A DNA stretch of 51,165 nucleotides from Clostridium sp. (GCF_029267215.1 NZ_JARIDH010000038.1:1-51165); one strand, 5' to 3'; positions 37,507-46,739 are shown, counted from the first letter of the stretch. A program made the numbers and translations. Notes: generated by a model not told the origin, from the sequence alone.

Positions 37507-37560
37507 AATTAGTGAAATTTACATTTCACTAATTATTAATGTATATAAATAAAGTGTAAA
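37507..37560 (-). promoter_or_regulatory. Promoter of the two-component operon with overlapping 12-bp inverted repeat
   Basis: Minus strand TTTACA (37560-37555), 17 bases, AATAAT (37537-37532). The inverted repeat AATTAGTGAAAT/ATTTCACTAATT (37507-37518 with 37523-37534) covers the end of the -10 and the start-site region. This is a typical place for a repressor or autoregulatory site. Confidence 0.6.
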
Positions 37561-37675
37561 ACATTTATTCAATTTTATCAATTTATAATTAACAAAATTA
37601 TTTTTTTTTTACATTTTAATCAAATTTAAAGGTTTTTGTTAAAAAAAAGTTTCAAATTTTAATTATTTTATAAAA

Positions 37676-37699
37676 AAAAGAGCGTATACTCGCTCTTTT
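37676..37699 (-). terminator. Terminator of glmU-prs
   Basis: 9-bp stem (37676-37684 with 37691-37699, aaaagagcg core), 6-base loop, T-run on the minus strand; directly past prs. Confidence 0.9.
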
Positions 37700-37701
37700 T
37701 C

Positions 37702-38661
37702 CTAGTCTTGGAATAATCCACTTAATGGTTCATCATCATAAATTCTTCTTATTGCATCTGCCATAATAGGAGCTACTGATAATGAATTAAATTTTTCTAA
37801 GCCTTCTATGTTTGGAAGAGCTATTGTATTTAACATAACTAATTCTTCAATTGCGCAACTATTTATCCTTTCAAAAGCTGGTCCTGATAAAACACCATGA
37901 GTACAACATGCATATACATTCTTTGCACCTAAATCTTTTAATGCATTGGCTGCATTTGCTATTGTTCCTGCAGTATCTATCATGTCATCTATTAATATAC
38001 AAACCTTATCCTTAACATCTCCAATGATGTTCATTATTTCAGATACATTTGCCTTTGGTCTTCTCTTATCAATTATAGCTATAGGAGAATTAAGTTTATC
38101 AGCAAACTTTCTAGCTCTTGTTACTGATCCTAAATCTGGTGATACAACAACTACATCTTCTTTATCAGCTAATCCTTTTTCTACAAAATAATTTGCTAAT
38201 ATTGGCGAACCTAATAAATGATCCACTGGTATATTGAAATAACCTTGTATTTGAGCAGCATGTAAATCCATTGTTAGGACTCTGTCAGCACCTGCTGCTG
38301 TCAGTAAATCAGCTACTAGCTTAGCTGTTATTGGATCTCTTGATTTAGCTTTTCTGTCTTGTCTTGCATATCCATAGTAAGGTATAACTGCATTTATTCT
38401 TCCTGCTGATGCTCTCTTAAATGCATCTATCATTATTAACAACTCCATTAAGTTATTATTTACAGGACTGCAAGTTGATTGAACTATGAATACATCACAC
38501 CCTCTAACAGACTCTTTTATATTTACTGAAATTTCTCCATCACTAAAAGTAGTAACCTCAGCTTTTCCTAATGGTACACCTAATTCCTCTGAAATTTCTT
38601 TAGCTAACTCTGGATGTGAGTTGCCAGTAAATATTTTAATATTTTTTAAATGATTTTCCAT
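37702..38661 (-). CDS. prs: Ribose-phosphate pyrophosphokinase
   Basis: Makes PRPP from ribose 5-phosphate and ATP for purine, pyrimidine, histidine and NAD synthesis. 319 residues. Seen: [16 protein letters not shown], the flexible catalytic loop [30 protein letters not shown] and the PRPP-binding loop [20 protein letters not shown] precedes the ATG. It lies 51 bases after glmU with no terminator between, the same pair as in B. subtilis. Confidence 0.98.
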   Translation of the reverse strand: MENHLKNIKIFTGNSHPELAKEISEELGVPLGKAEVTTFSDGEISVNIKESVRGCDVFIVQSTCSPVNNNLMELLIMIDAFKRASAGRINAVIPYYGYARQDRKAKSRDPITAKLVADLLTAAGADRVLTMDLHAAQIQGYFNIPVDHLLGSPILANYFVEKGLADKEDVVVVSPDLGSVTRARKFADKLNSPIAIIDKRRPKANVSEIMNIIGDVKDKVCILIDDMIDTAGTIANAANALKDLGAKNVYACCTHGVLSGPAFERINSCAIEELVMLNTIALPNIEGLEKFNSLSVAPIMADAIRRIYDDEPLSGLFQD

Positions 38662-38712
38662 TTAATGAAGACCTCCTTAAAATTAAACCTAGCTTTCAGC
38701 ATATGTTAACGC

Positions 38713-40074
38713 TTATTTAAGCTTTTTTTCAACCCAGCCCTCTATATTCTTTTGTTTAGCTCTAGCTATTGCTAAGCTTCCTTCTGGAACTTCATTAGTT
38801 ATTGTTGATCCTGCTGCAATATAAGTATTATCTTTAACTTCAACAGGTGAAACTAAGTTAGTATTACATCCTATGAACGAATCATTTCCTATAATAGTTT
38901 TATGTTTCTTCTTTCCATCATAGTTAACAACTACAGTACCACAACCAAAGTTACATCTTTCTCCTACCTCAGCATCACCAATATAAGTTAAATGTGATAC
39001 CTTAGTATTATTTCCTATTGTTGACTTTTTAATTTCAACAAAATCACCAATTCTTACATGATCTCCTATGTTACTTTCTGGTCTAACATAAGCAAATGGT
39101 CCAACAGTTGTTTCAGATCCTATTTTACTATCTAAAATAACTGAGCTTTGTATTTCAACTCCATCGCCTATTATACTGTTATTTATTCTTGAGTTAGGAT
39201 ATAAAATACAATCATCTCCTATAACAGTTTTTCCTTCTAAAACGTTACCTGGATATATTATAGTATCTTGACCAATAACTACCTCTGGTTCTATATATGT
39301 ATTTAGAGGGTCAATAATAGTAACTCCATTATCTAAATGTGTTCTATTAATTCTATTTCTCATGATACTTTCAACTCTAGCAAGTTCAGCTCTTGAATTA
39401 ACACCTAATGTTTCTTCAAAATCTGTAATCATTGCACCTATTTTTTTTCTTTCTTTCTTTAGTATTTCTATAACATCTGTTAAATAATACTCACCTTGTG
39501 CATTGTCGTTTGAAAGTTTTTCTAAAGAAGATAATAAACTTTCTATATCAAAACAATACATTCCTGCATTAACTTCATTTATTTTTATTTCTTCTTCATT
39601 GCAGTCCTTATGTTCAACTATTTTTTCTACTGACTCTCCATTTCTAACTATTCTTCCATAGCCAGTTGGGTTTTCAATAACTGATGTTAATAAAGTAGCT
39701 GAATTTCCTTCTGAAACATGAGTTTCAATTAAATTTTTAACTGTTTCTGATTTTATTAAAGGAGCATCACCTGTAAATATTGCAACAACTCCAGTTTTTC
39801 CATCCAAAAATTCTTTAGCACATTTAACCGCATGACCAGTACCTAACTGTTCAGCTTGTAATGAATAGCTAACTTGTCTTAAAGCAGTTCTATCTTTAAC
39901 TAATTCTGCCCCTTTTCCTATTATTACATTAACATCTTCTACTTCTGCATTTCTCATTGCATCAATAACATGATTAACCATTTCTTTTCCACACGCTTTA
40001 TGTAAAACTTTTGGTAATCTTGATTTTATTCTAGTCCCTTGTCCTGCTGCTAATATTATAGCACATTTATTCAT
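38713..40074 (-). CDS. glmU: Bifunctional UDP-GlcNAc pyrophosphorylase / glucosamine-1-P acetyltransferase
   Basis: Makes UDP-N-acetylglucosamine for peptidoglycan. 453 residues. The N-terminal uridyltransferase (1-230) starts [15 protein letters not shown] and has the [10 protein letters not shown] loop; the C-terminal left-handed beta-helix (about 250-440) shows hexapeptide repeats and [11 protein letters not shown] with the catalytic His. GAGGTG precedes the ATG. A near-consensus promoter lies just upstream. Confidence 0.98.
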   Translation of the reverse strand: MNKCAIILAAGQGTRIKSRLPKVLHKACGKEMVNHVIDAMRNAEVEDVNVIIGKGAELVKDRTALRQVSYSLQAEQLGTGHAVKCAKEFLDGKTGVVAIFTGDAPLIKSETVKNLIETHVSEGNSATLLTSVIENPTGYGRIVRNGESVEKIVEHKDCNEEEIKINEVNAGMYCFDIESLLSSLEKLSNDNAQGEYYLTDVIEILKKERKKIGAMITDFEETLGVNSRAELARVESIMRNRINRTHLDNGVTIIDPLNTYIEPEVVIGQDTIIYPGNVLEGKTVIGDDCILYPNSRINNSIIGDGVEIQSSVILDSKIGSETTVGPFAYVRPESNIGDHVRIGDFVEIKKSTIGNNTKVSHLTYIGDAEVGERCNFGCGTVVVNYDGKKKHKTIIGNDSFIGCNTNLVSPVEVKDNTYIAAGSTITNEVPEGSLAIARAKQKNIEGWVEKKLK

Positions 40075-40102
40075 AAAAACACCTCTTTGTGATACTCATT
40101 TT

Positions 40103-40131
40103 ATTATATAAGCTATACTATTTAAATTCAA
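40103..40131 (-). promoter_or_regulatory. Promoter of glmU-prs
   Basis: Minus strand TTGAAT (40131-40126), 17 bases, TATAAT (40108-40103), 29 bases before the start codon. Confidence 0.65.
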
Positions 40132-40252
40132 TCTCTTCTTTAGTTTAAAAATCTTCATTTTTCTCTTTTTCAATTATATTTTAATAATTTCCTTATTTCA
40201 ACAGTAACTTACTAAGAAACACCCCATCTAAAAACTATATTTTTCACAAAAA

Positions 40253-40280
40253 AATAAAAGGAAGCTTACTTCCTTTTATT
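40253..40280 (-). terminator. Terminator of spoVG
   Basis: 12-bp perfect stem (40253-40264 with 40269-40280, aataaaaggaag), 4-base loop, A-run on the plus strand giving a T-run on the minus strand. Confidence 0.9.
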
Positions 40281-40288
40281 AAAAACAA

Positions 40289-40561
40289 TTACTCTTGAAC
40301 TTCTAAATTTCTAACTTTCTCATATTCATCAAGAATAGCCTTTTGAATTTGTTCTCTGGTTTCTGTATTTATAGGATGAGCTATATCCTTAAACTCTCCA
40401 TCTGGTGTCTTTCTGCTAGGCATAGCTATAAAAAGACCATTTAACCCTTCAATAACTTTAATATCATGTACAACAAATTGATTCTCAAAAGTTACAGAAA
40501 CAATTGCTTTCATCTTACTTTCTGTAGATATTTTTCTAATTCTTACATCTGTAATATTCAT
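40289..40561 (-). CDS. spoVG: Septation / RNA- and DNA-binding regulator SpoVG
   Basis: 90-residue regulator. In Bacillus it affects asymmetric septation; in other Firmicutes it binds nucleic acids and affects virulence and cell wall genes. The family N-terminus [11 protein letters not shown] and the [20 protein letters not shown] segment are intact. GGAGGTG precedes the ATG. A full sigma-H promoter match lies 34 bases upstream of the start codon. Confidence 0.97.
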   Translation of the reverse strand: MNITDVRIRKISTESKMKAIVSVTFENQFVVHDIKVIEGLNGLFIAMPSRKTPDGEFKDIAHPINTETREQIQKAILDEYEKVRNLEVQE

Positions 40562-40594
40562 CTTGATACACCTCCAGTTGTTGTTATTATATGT

Positions 40595-40621
40595 ATTCTA
40601 TAAAAATTTTTAAATTCCTCT
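40595..40621 (-). promoter_or_regulatory. Sigma-H promoter of spoVG
   Basis: Minus strand AGAGGAATT (40621-40613), 11 bases, ATAGAAT (40601-40595). This fits RnAGGAwWW-N11/12-RnnGAAT at every fixed position. spoVG is a classic sigma-H target in B. subtilis. Confidence 0.7.
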
Positions 40622-40671
40622 TTTTTAAGGTTTTTATGTAAAATTTATTAATACATAGTAATTATATACAA

Positions 40672-41475
40672 CTAAATTGAAGGTACCATTTTAACACCAT
40701 CTTCATTTATTTCAACTATATCAATTAATGAAACATAATCCTTAGTTATCTTATTAGTTGATAATTTATTATCTATTAAAACACCTATTCCCATAAGTTC
40801 TGAGTCAAATTCTTTTAATAAATCAACTAACCCTTTAGCAGTTCCACCACCTCTCATAAAGTCATCAATAAAAATGCATTTGCTTCCTTGTTTTAATGAC
40901 TTTCTTGAAAGACACATTTGCTGAATCTTACCTGAAGTTCCAGAAACATAATTTATTGAAACTGTTGATCCTTCGGTAACCTTGCTATCTCTTCTAGCTG
41001 TTATAAGTTGAACACCTAGGCATTTTGCAACTTCATAAGCTAAAGGAACTCCTTTTGTTTCAACTGTTATTACATAATCTATATCCATATTTTGAAAATA
41101 TGATGCTAAAATAACTGAAGCCTTTGTTATAATATTAGGATTAAACATTATATCTGTAACATATAAAAAATTTCCTGGAACAATCCTGTCGCTTTCACTA
41201 GCAATTTCACATAACTCTTCTAAGAATTTTTTCTTTTCCTCTTCTCCAATTTCAGGAATATATCTTATTCCACCAGCTGCTCCAGCTATTGTTTCAACTT
41301 TTCCCATAGAAAATTTACCCAATATTTCTCTTACAATCACTATATCTTCACTTATTGTTGATTTTGCCGCATTTAAAAGTTCTGAGAATTTATTTAATCC
41401 TATTATTTTATTTGGATTTTCTATAAGAACCTTAGTTATAATCGACACTCTACTATTTCTACTTAATTTCTCCAT
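40672..41475 (-). CDS. purR: Purine operon repressor PurR (PRPP-responsive)
   Basis: Represses purine synthesis genes when PRPP is low in Bacillus. 267 residues: an N-terminal winged helix (about 1-75) and a PRTase-like domain (about 80-265) with the PRPP loop FIDDFMRGGGTAKG. The frame is open to 41568, but AGGTGATT before the ATG at 41475 gives the expected N-terminus MEKLSRNSRV. It may be carried on a separate transcript from spoVG. In B. subtilis yabJ lies between purR and spoVG; it is missing here. Confidence 0.95.
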   Translation of the reverse strand: MEKLSRNSRVSIITKVLIENPNKIIGLNKFSELLNAAKSTISEDIVIVREILGKFSMGKVETIAGAAGGIRYIPEIGEEEKKKFLEELCEIASESDRIVPGNFLYVTDIMFNPNIITKASVILASYFQNMDIDYVITVETKGVPLAYEVAKCLGVQLITARRDSKVTEGSTVSINYVSGTSGKIQQMCLSRKSLKQGSKCIFIDDFMRGGGTAKGLVDLLKEFDSELMGIGVLIDNKLSTNKITKDYVSLIDIVEINEDGVKMVPSI

Positions 41476-41596
41476 CTTAATCACCTGACCTATATAAATT
41501 TCCAGTATATATTTACCACGTATATTTAATAGTTTTATTATTAATAAAACACATATATTTTTATGCATTTTTTCTTTTTATTCTGTATTTAAACTC

Positions 41597-41625
41597 ATTA
41601 TAACAAACTTTATTACCTCTGTTAA
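41597..41625 (-). promoter_or_regulatory. Promoter of purR
   Basis: Minus strand TTAACA (41625-41620), 17 bases, TATAAT (41602-41597). Confidence 0.6.
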
Positions 41626-41795
41626 CCGCTTATCTATTGTACGATGCGAATTTTATAATATTTTTAAATCTAATCTTTAAGTTTATATAGAAACTAAATT
41701 AACATTAATTTATACTATTAAATCATTTAACTAAATAAATTTTCATAAAATACTTTTAAAAATAATTTTTTTGTGTGCTTTTCAAAAAAAGTGTA

Positions 41796-41801
41796 TATAA
41801 T
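41796..41801 (+). promoter_or_regulatory. Candidate murC -10 element
   Basis: TATAAT 33 bases before the TTG start. TTGTGT at 41771-41776 is a possible -35, with a long 19-base spacer. Confidence 0.35.
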
Positions 41802-41833
41802 TATTAGTGTATATAAGTAAAGGAGTTGATATC

Positions 41834-43207
41834 TTGGCTTTCGATTTATTAAAAGATATTAATAAAAAAGTTCATTTCATAGGAATCGGTGGAGTTAGTA
41901 TGAGCGGTTTAGCTGCTGTACTACTAAATGCTGGATACAAGGTTTCAGGATCAGATTCTAAAGAATCAGAAATTACTAATAAATTAAAAAAAGAAGGTGC
42001 CCAAATATACATAGGTCATAGTAAAGATAACTTACAAAACGTTGACATAGTAGTATATACTGCGGCAATACCTAATGATAACCCTGAAATAGTTAAAGCT
42101 AAAGAAGAAAACCTTATTCTTATGGATAGAGCTGAATTTTTAGGACAAATTATGAAAGGTCATAAATTTAATGTTGCTGTATCTGGTACCCATGGAAAGA
42201 CTACTACTACATCAATGATTTCTCACGTTGCACTTAGTGCAAATTTAGATCCTACTATACTAGTTGGTGGAGATTTAGATATAATAAAAGGAAATTTTAG
42301 AGTTGGTAATAGTGATTACTTTATTACTGAAGCTTGTGAATATAAACAAAGCTTTTTAAAATTTTTCCCTTACGTTGGAATAATTCTAAATATAGATGCC
42401 GACCATCTAGATTTTTACAGAGATATAGATCATATAAAAGATACATTCAAGAAATTTGTTAACTTAATCCCTAAGGATGGATACATCATAGGAAATGCTG
42501 ATGATGAAAAAGTTCTTGAAGTTATCAAGGATGCTAAATGTAATGTAATTACTTATGGAATAAACTCAGGAGATATTCAAGCTAAAAATATCGAATTTGG
42601 AAAGAATGGATGTGCTACTTTTGATGTATTTAAAAGAGATGAAAAACTTCTTACACTTACATTAAACGTACCTGGCATGCATAACATATCAAATTCATTA
42701 TCTGCAATATGCCTAGCTGAAATATTTGATGTACCTGTTGAAACAACTATATCAGGACTCTCTTCTTTTGGTGGAGCTCATAAGAGATTTGAATTCAAAG
42801 GAAAGAAAGATGGAATAACTGTTATTGATGATTATGCTCATCATCCTGTAGAAATCAAAGCTACACTTAGTACAGCTAAAAATATACCACATAATAAAAC
42901 AATATGTGTATTCCAACCTCACACTTTCACAAGAACAAAAACACTTTTTGATGATTTTACAAAGTGTTTTGATGATTCTGATGAACTTATTTTAATGGAT
43001 ATATATGCTGCAAGAGAAAAAGATCTTGGGGAAATAAACTCTGTTCAATTAGGAGATGCTATAAGAGCTAGAGGAATAAAATGTAAAAATGTTCATTCTC
43101 ATGAAGAAGCATTGAAATATGTTAAGGAAATCATATCAACAGATGACTTACTTTTAACTGTAGGTGCTGGTGATGTGGTTAAAGTTGGTGACCTTTTCTT
43201 AAAGTAA
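41834..43207 (+). CDS. murC: UDP-N-acetylmuramate--L-alanine ligase
   Basis: Adds L-alanine to UDP-MurNAc, the first peptide step of peptidoglycan synthesis. 457 residues. N-terminal [13 protein letters not shown] nucleotide fold, ATP loop [10 protein letters not shown] (about 112-121), [12 protein letters not shown] and the C-terminal [18 protein letters not shown] at 41807 is in frame, but AAAGGAG at 41819-41825 serves the TTG at 41834, giving the family N-terminus. So murC starts with TTG here. It is alone, with its own terminator, and divergent from purR. Confidence 0.96.
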   Translation: MAFDLLKDINKKVHFIGIGGVSMSGLAAVLLNAGYKVSGSDSKESEITNKLKKEGAQIYIGHSKDNLQNVDIVVYTAAIPNDNPEIVKAKEENLILMDRAEFLGQIMKGHKFNVAVSGTHGKTTTTSMISHVALSANLDPTILVGGDLDIIKGNFRVGNSDYFITEACEYKQSFLKFFPYVGIILNIDADHLDFYRDIDHIKDTFKKFVNLIPKDGYIIGNADDEKVLEVIKDAKCNVITYGINSGDIQAKNIEFGKNGCATFDVFKRDEKLLTLTLNVPGMHNISNSLSAICLAEIFDVPVETTISGLSSFGGAHKRFEFKGKKDGITVIDDYAHHPVEIKATLSTAKNIPHNKTICVFQPHTFTRTKTLFDDFTKCFDDSDELILMDIYAAREKDLGEINSVQLGDAIRARGIKCKNVHSHEEALKYVKEIISTDDLLLTVGAGDVVKVGDLFLK

Positions 43208-43216
43208 ATGAATTTT

Positions 43217-43244
43217 AAGGCTATTTTTTTAATAAAGTAGCCTT
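43217..43244 (+). terminator. Terminator of murC
   Basis: Stem 43217-43226 with 43235-43244 (aaggctattt / aagtagcctt, one G-T pair), T-run after it. Confidence 0.8.
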
Positions 43245-43270
43245 TTTTATTTGCAATTTATTCAAATCAA

Positions 43271-43286
43271 TGTTATCATTTACATA
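43271..43286. promoter_or_regulatory. Operator-like site O1 upstream of the LacI-type gene
   Basis: Read on the minus strand it is TATGTAAATGATAACA, 14 of 16 identical to O2 at 43316-43331 but in the opposite orientation and with AT replacing the central GC. Lies 45 bases (centre to centre) from O2. Confidence 0.45.
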
Positions 43287-43315
43287 GATACTAATCAAAT
43301 CTCCCCTTACAATTT

Positions 43316-43331
43316 TATGTAAGCGATAACA
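43316..43331 (+). promoter_or_regulatory. Operator/cre-like site O2 upstream of the LacI-type gene
   Basis: TATGTAAGCGATAACA. The part from 43317 fits the cre consensus WTGNAANCGNWNNCW at every fixed position. Its extended core GTAAGCGATAACACATA differs at two positions from site O3 before punA. It may bind the adjacent LacI-type protein, CcpA, or both. Confidence 0.65.
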
Positions 43332-43347
43332 CATAGAATAACAATTT

Positions 43348-43371
43348 ATATTTTCATCTATATGAAAATAT
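43348..43371. repeat. Perfect 10-bp inverted repeat before the LacI-type gene
   Basis: ATATTTTCAT (43348-43357) and ATGAAAATAT (43362-43371) around CTAT, 55 bases before the start codon, no T-run. May be a binding site or leader hairpin. Confidence 0.5.
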
Positions 43372-43425
43372 TTGTTTAATTATTCATTGAGTTACTCTAT
43401 AATATTGTAGAAGGAGGCAAGCACT

Positions 43426-44445
43426 ATGTCTATAACAATTAATAATATTGCAAAAGAAGCTGGTGTATCTCTTGCTACAGTATCAAGGGTTATAAACAAT
43501 TCTGGTTATGTAAAAGAAGAAACTCGCAATAAGGTTATGAATGTTATAAATAAATATAACTATACTCCTAGCGCCATTGCTAGAAGCCTTTCTAAAAATA
43601 TAACTAATACAATAGGAGTAATAGTTCCCGATATTACTAATCCTTTCTATGGTTCAATAATAAAGGGAATAAATGCTATTGCAGAAAAAAATAATCTTAA
43701 TTTAATTCTTTGTGACTCAGATGAAAGTGTAAGCAAAGAAATTAAAGCAATAAAAACTTTAAAAGAGCAGAGAATTAGAGGAATTATTATCTGTCCAACC
43801 TCTGTAGAGAATGATTTAAATAGTGAGTATTTAAAGGCAATAACTAACCTATGTATACCGGTAATATTAGTTGATGGAAGCCTTAAATATCATAATTTTG
43901 ATGGTGTTTTCGTGGATAATATCAAAGGGGCTTTTGATGCAACTGAAGTATTGATTAAAGAAGGACATGAAAAAATTGCTATAATAACAGGTCGTATGAC
44001 ATCAAAACCTGCACAAGATAGATTGTTAGGTTATGAAAAAGCATTGATAATGAATAATATAAGTGTCGATTCTAATTTAATATTTTATGGGGATTACGAA
44101 GAAGAATCTGCTTATATCCTTACTAAAGAAATTCTTTCACTTAAAAATAGACCTACAGCAATATTTGTATCAAATAATCTTATGACATTAGGATGTTTAA
44201 AAGCTTTAAGAGAAGCAAATCTTGAAATATCAAAAGATATTTCAATAATATGTTTCGATAGCATACCTGTACTTGACACATTAGGCATAAACATAAGTCA
44301 TATAAATGGTCCAAGCAGAGAACTTGGTATTCTTGGAATGAATTTATTAATCAATTCATTAAATAACAAATCAAAAAAAGAGTTAAGTAGTATAATACTA
44401 ACTCCAGAACTTGTATTAAAAGGTTCTGAAAAGTTAATTAAATAA
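43426..44445 (+). CDS. LacI-family transcription regulator, likely of nucleoside use
   Basis: 339 residues. The N-terminal helix-turn-helix and hinge (TINNIAKEAGVSLATVSRVI, residues 3-22) are followed by a periplasmic-binding-like effector domain (about 60-335). Next downstream are purine nucleoside phosphorylase and a nucleoside transporter, so a nucleoside or its breakdown product is the likely effector (inference). Related operator-like sites before this gene and before punA suggest it controls both itself and punA-nupC. GGAGG precedes the ATG. Members such as CytR respond to nucleosides, but orthology is not shown. Confidence 0.9.
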   Translation: MSITINNIAKEAGVSLATVSRVINNSGYVKEETRNKVMNVINKYNYTPSAIARSLSKNITNTIGVIVPDITNPFYGSIIKGINAIAEKNNLNLILCDSDESVSKEIKAIKTLKEQRIRGIIICPTSVENDLNSEYLKAITNLCIPVILVDGSLKYHNFDGVFVDNIKGAFDATEVLIKEGHEKIAIITGRMTSKPAQDRLLGYEKALIMNNISVDSNLIFYGDYEEESAYILTKEILSLKNRPTAIFVSNNLMTLGCLKALREANLEISKDISIICFDSIPVLDTLGINISHINGPSRELGILGMNLLINSLNNKSKKELSSIILTPELVLKGSEKLIK

Positions 44446-44478
44446 TAAAAATTTAATTTTAGTATTTTATACATTTTA

Positions 44479-44493
44479 AAGTAAGCGTTACCA
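44479..44493 (+). promoter_or_regulatory. Operator/cre-like site O3 upstream of punA
   Basis: AAGTAAGCGTTACCA, followed by CATA as at O2. One mismatch to the cre consensus. It lies 49 bases before the punA start, in the promoter region. Confidence 0.65.
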
Positions 44494-44541
44494 CATAATA
44501 ATAATATTTCAAAAAATTTTTTAATTAAGAGGTGTATAATT

Positions 44542-45360
44542 ATGGATTTATCAACAAAAATTAAAACAGCAGCTGATTATATTAAAGAAAAAAGCAAATA
44601 TAAACCTACAATTGGATTAATATTAGGTTCAGGACTTGGTGCTATTGCAGATCAAATTGAAGATGCTGAGTACTACCCATACAACGAAATTCCAAACTTC
44701 CCTGTTTCTACAGTAGAAGGTCATGCTGGAAGATTAGTTATTGGAAAATTCCAAGATAAAGAAGTTATAGCAATGCAAGGAAGATTTCACTACTATGAAG
44801 GATATGCAATGCAAGAAGTTACTTGTCCAGTAAGAGTTATGAAATTATTAGGAGTTGAAATATTAGTTGTTACTAATGCAGCTGGTGCTGTAAACAAAGA
44901 TTACGTTCCTGGAGATTTAATGATAATTTCAGACCATATAAATTTATCAGGTGCAAATCCACTAATCGGTAAAAACTTAAGTGAATTTGGAACTAGATTT
45001 CCTGATATGTCAAATGCTTATGATAAGGATTTAAGAAAAGAAGTTAAAAATATAGCTAACAACTTAGGAATAGAAGTAAGAGAAGGTGTATATGCTATGT
45101 TTAGTGGCCCAACTTACGAAACTCCTGCTGAGATAAGAATGGCAAGAACTTTAGGAGCTGATGCTGTAGGTATGTCAACAGTTCCAGAAGTTATAATAGC
45201 TAACCATAGCGAAATGAAAGTTATAGGTGTTTCATGTATGACTAATATGGCAGCTGGAATATTAGAACAGCCACTTAATCACGAAGAAGTTATGGAAACT
45301 TCAGCTAAAGTTAGAAAAACTTTCATAGAGCTAATGACAAATATAATTAAAGAAATTTAA
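44542..45360 (+). CDS. punA: Purine-nucleoside phosphorylase (trimeric PNP-I type)
   Basis: Splits inosine and guanosine with phosphate into base and ribose 1-phosphate. 272 residues. Seen: phosphate-binding GLILGSGLG (about 25-33), VEGHAGRLVIG, MQGRFHYYEGY, TNAAGAVN, and the purine-binding GPTYETPAEIRMARTLGADAVGMS region. This is the PupG/PunA class, not the hexameric DeoD class. AGAGGTG precedes the ATG. The nupC-type transporter follows after a long hairpin, so uptake and cleavage are probably one operon. Confidence 0.95.
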   Translation: MDLSTKIKTAADYIKEKSKYKPTIGLILGSGLGAIADQIEDAEYYPYNEIPNFPVSTVEGHAGRLVIGKFQDKEVIAMQGRFHYYEGYAMQEVTCPVRVMKLLGVEILVVTNAAGAVNKDYVPGDLMIISDHINLSGANPLIGKNLSEFGTRFPDMSNAYDKDLRKEVKNIANNLGIEVREGVYAMFSGPTYETPAEIRMARTLGADAVGMSTVPEVIIANHSEMKVIGVSCMTNMAAGILEQPLNHEEVMETSAKVRKTFIELMTNIIKEI

Positions 45361-45367
45361 TAAAGCC

Positions 45368-45412
45368 AACGATATTTACATTTATTAACTTTTAATAAAT
45401 GTAAATATCGTA
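45368..45412 (+). repeat. 20-bp perfect hairpin between punA and nupC
   Basis: Left arm 45369-45388 and right arm 45392-45411 are perfect complements (core acgatatttacatttatta), with a 3-base loop. No T-run follows (tataaaatga), so it is not a standard terminator. It lies 8 bases after the punA stop and 38 bases before the nupC start. Confidence 0.85.
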
Positions 45413-45449
45413 TAAAATGAAATAAAAACTTAAGAAAAGGAGAATAAAA

Positions 45450-46676
45450 GTGGATAGAATTATTGGTGTAATAGGTCTTATATGTATTCTTGGTATAGCT
45501 GTTCTTTTCTCTGAAAACAGAAAGAAGATCAACTGGAGACTTGTTGGAACAGGTCTTTTATTACAAATAATTTTCGCTTTACTAATCTTAAAAGTACCTG
45601 CAGGTAGAGCAGTATTTGAATGGGTTAGTGGTGGAATAACTAAGCTTTTAGATTTTACTAAGGAAGGTAGTAAATTCTTATTTGGTCCACTACTTGATAC
45701 CGATAAAATTGGTATGATATTTGCATTACAAGTATTACCAACAATTATCTTCTTCTCATCATTAATGAGCGTGCTTTATCATTTAGGTATAGTTCAAGTA
45801 GTAGTCAAGGTAATTGCTAAAGGTGTTTGTAAAATATTAGGAACAAGTGGAGCTGAAACTTTCAGTGCTGTTGGTAACATATTCTTAGGTCAAACAGAAG
45901 CTCCGCTTCTAGTTAAACCATACATAAAAAACATGACTAAATCTGAGTTATGTGCAATCATGGTAGGAGGTATGGCCACTGTTGCTGGTGGTGTTATGGC
46001 TGGTTATGTAGCTATGGGAATCAATGCTGGTAGCTTACTTGCAGCTTCAATAATGGCAGCACCTGCTGGATTAATACTTGCTAAGATTTTAGTGCCTGAA
46101 ACCGAAGAACCAGAAACTAAAGGTGGCGGAACTCTTGAATTAAAAGTTGAAAGTGAAAATGTTATAGAAGCAGCTGCTAACGGGGCTGCAGAAGGTTTAG
46201 GATTAGCATTAAATGTTGGTGCTATGCTTCTTGCATTCGTTGCTCTTATAGCTATGATTAATGCATTATTCGGTGCGATCGGCGGAATCTTCGGAGCTCC
46301 TTGGTTAAGCTTAAACTGGATTCTTGGTAGAATATTCTCACCATTAGCATTTATAATGGGAGTTCCTGCTAAAGATGTATTCGTAGCTGGAGATTTATTA
46401 GGAATTAAATTAGCTGTTAATGAATTCTTAGCTTACTCTCAATTATCAACTTATATCGCAAAAGGATCATTAGAACCAAAAACTATAATGATATTAACTT
46501 ATGCTCTTTGTGGATTTGCTAACTTAAGTTCAGTTGCAATACAATTAGGCGGTATTGGTGGGTTAGCTCCAGAAAAGAAACCAACTATAGCTAAGTTAGG
46601 ATTAAAAGCACTTTTAGGTGGTGTATTAGCTACTTGTATGACAGCTACAATCGCTGGTATATTATTTAGTGCTTAA
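45450..46676 (+). CDS. nupC: NupC-type concentrative nucleoside transporter
   Basis: Ion-coupled nucleoside importer of the CNT family. 408 residues with 8 or more hydrophobic segments. Conserved parts include GRAVFEWV near the N-terminus, NIFLGQTEAPLLVKPYI (about 145-161), LLGIKLAVNEFLAY (about 312-325) and CGFANLSSVAIQLGGIGGLAP near residue 350, which hold the nucleoside- and Na+-binding positions of this family. Starts with GTG 7 bases after AGGAG. It provides the substrate for the upstream phosphorylase. Confidence 0.95.
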   Translation: MDRIIGVIGLICILGIAVLFSENRKKINWRLVGTGLLLQIIFALLILKVPAGRAVFEWVSGGITKLLDFTKEGSKFLFGPLLDTDKIGMIFALQVLPTIIFFSSLMSVLYHLGIVQVVVKVIAKGVCKILGTSGAETFSAVGNIFLGQTEAPLLVKPYIKNMTKSELCAIMVGGMATVAGGVMAGYVAMGINAGSLLAASIMAAPAGLILAKILVPETEEPETKGGGTLELKVESENVIEAAANGAAEGLGLALNVGAMLLAFVALIAMINALFGAIGGIFGAPWLSLNWILGRIFSPLAFIMGVPAKDVFVAGDLLGIKLAVNEFLAYSQLSTYIAKGSLEPKTIMILTYALCGFANLSSVAIQLGGIGGLAPEKKPTIAKLGLKALLGGVLATCMTATIAGILFSA

Positions 46677-46705
46677 TTTTTAAAAGATTTAAATTTGATT
46701 AATAT

Positions 46706-46739
46706 AAAAATACCATTTTAAATATAAAATGGTATTTTT
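46706..46739. terminator. Bidirectional terminator between nupC and the Xaa-Pro peptidase gene
   Basis: 15-bp perfect stem (46706-46720 with 46725-46739, aaaaataccatttta), 4-base loop, flanking A- and T-runs. Confidence 0.9.

Larger units (their letters stand above)
41476..41833. other. Divergent intergenic region purR / murC
   Basis: 358 bases between the chosen starts, AT-rich. It holds the purR promoter, a possible murC promoter and a 9-bp palindrome (GTTTTATTA-T-TAATAAAAC, 41532-41550) in the purR leader. I looked for paired PurBoxes and found none convincing. Confidence 0.5.

Noticed and set aside
41626-41720. Possible PurBox near CGAATTTTATAAT in the purR-murC gap
   Set aside because: Only a partial match to one half of the B. 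subtilis box and no inverted partner.
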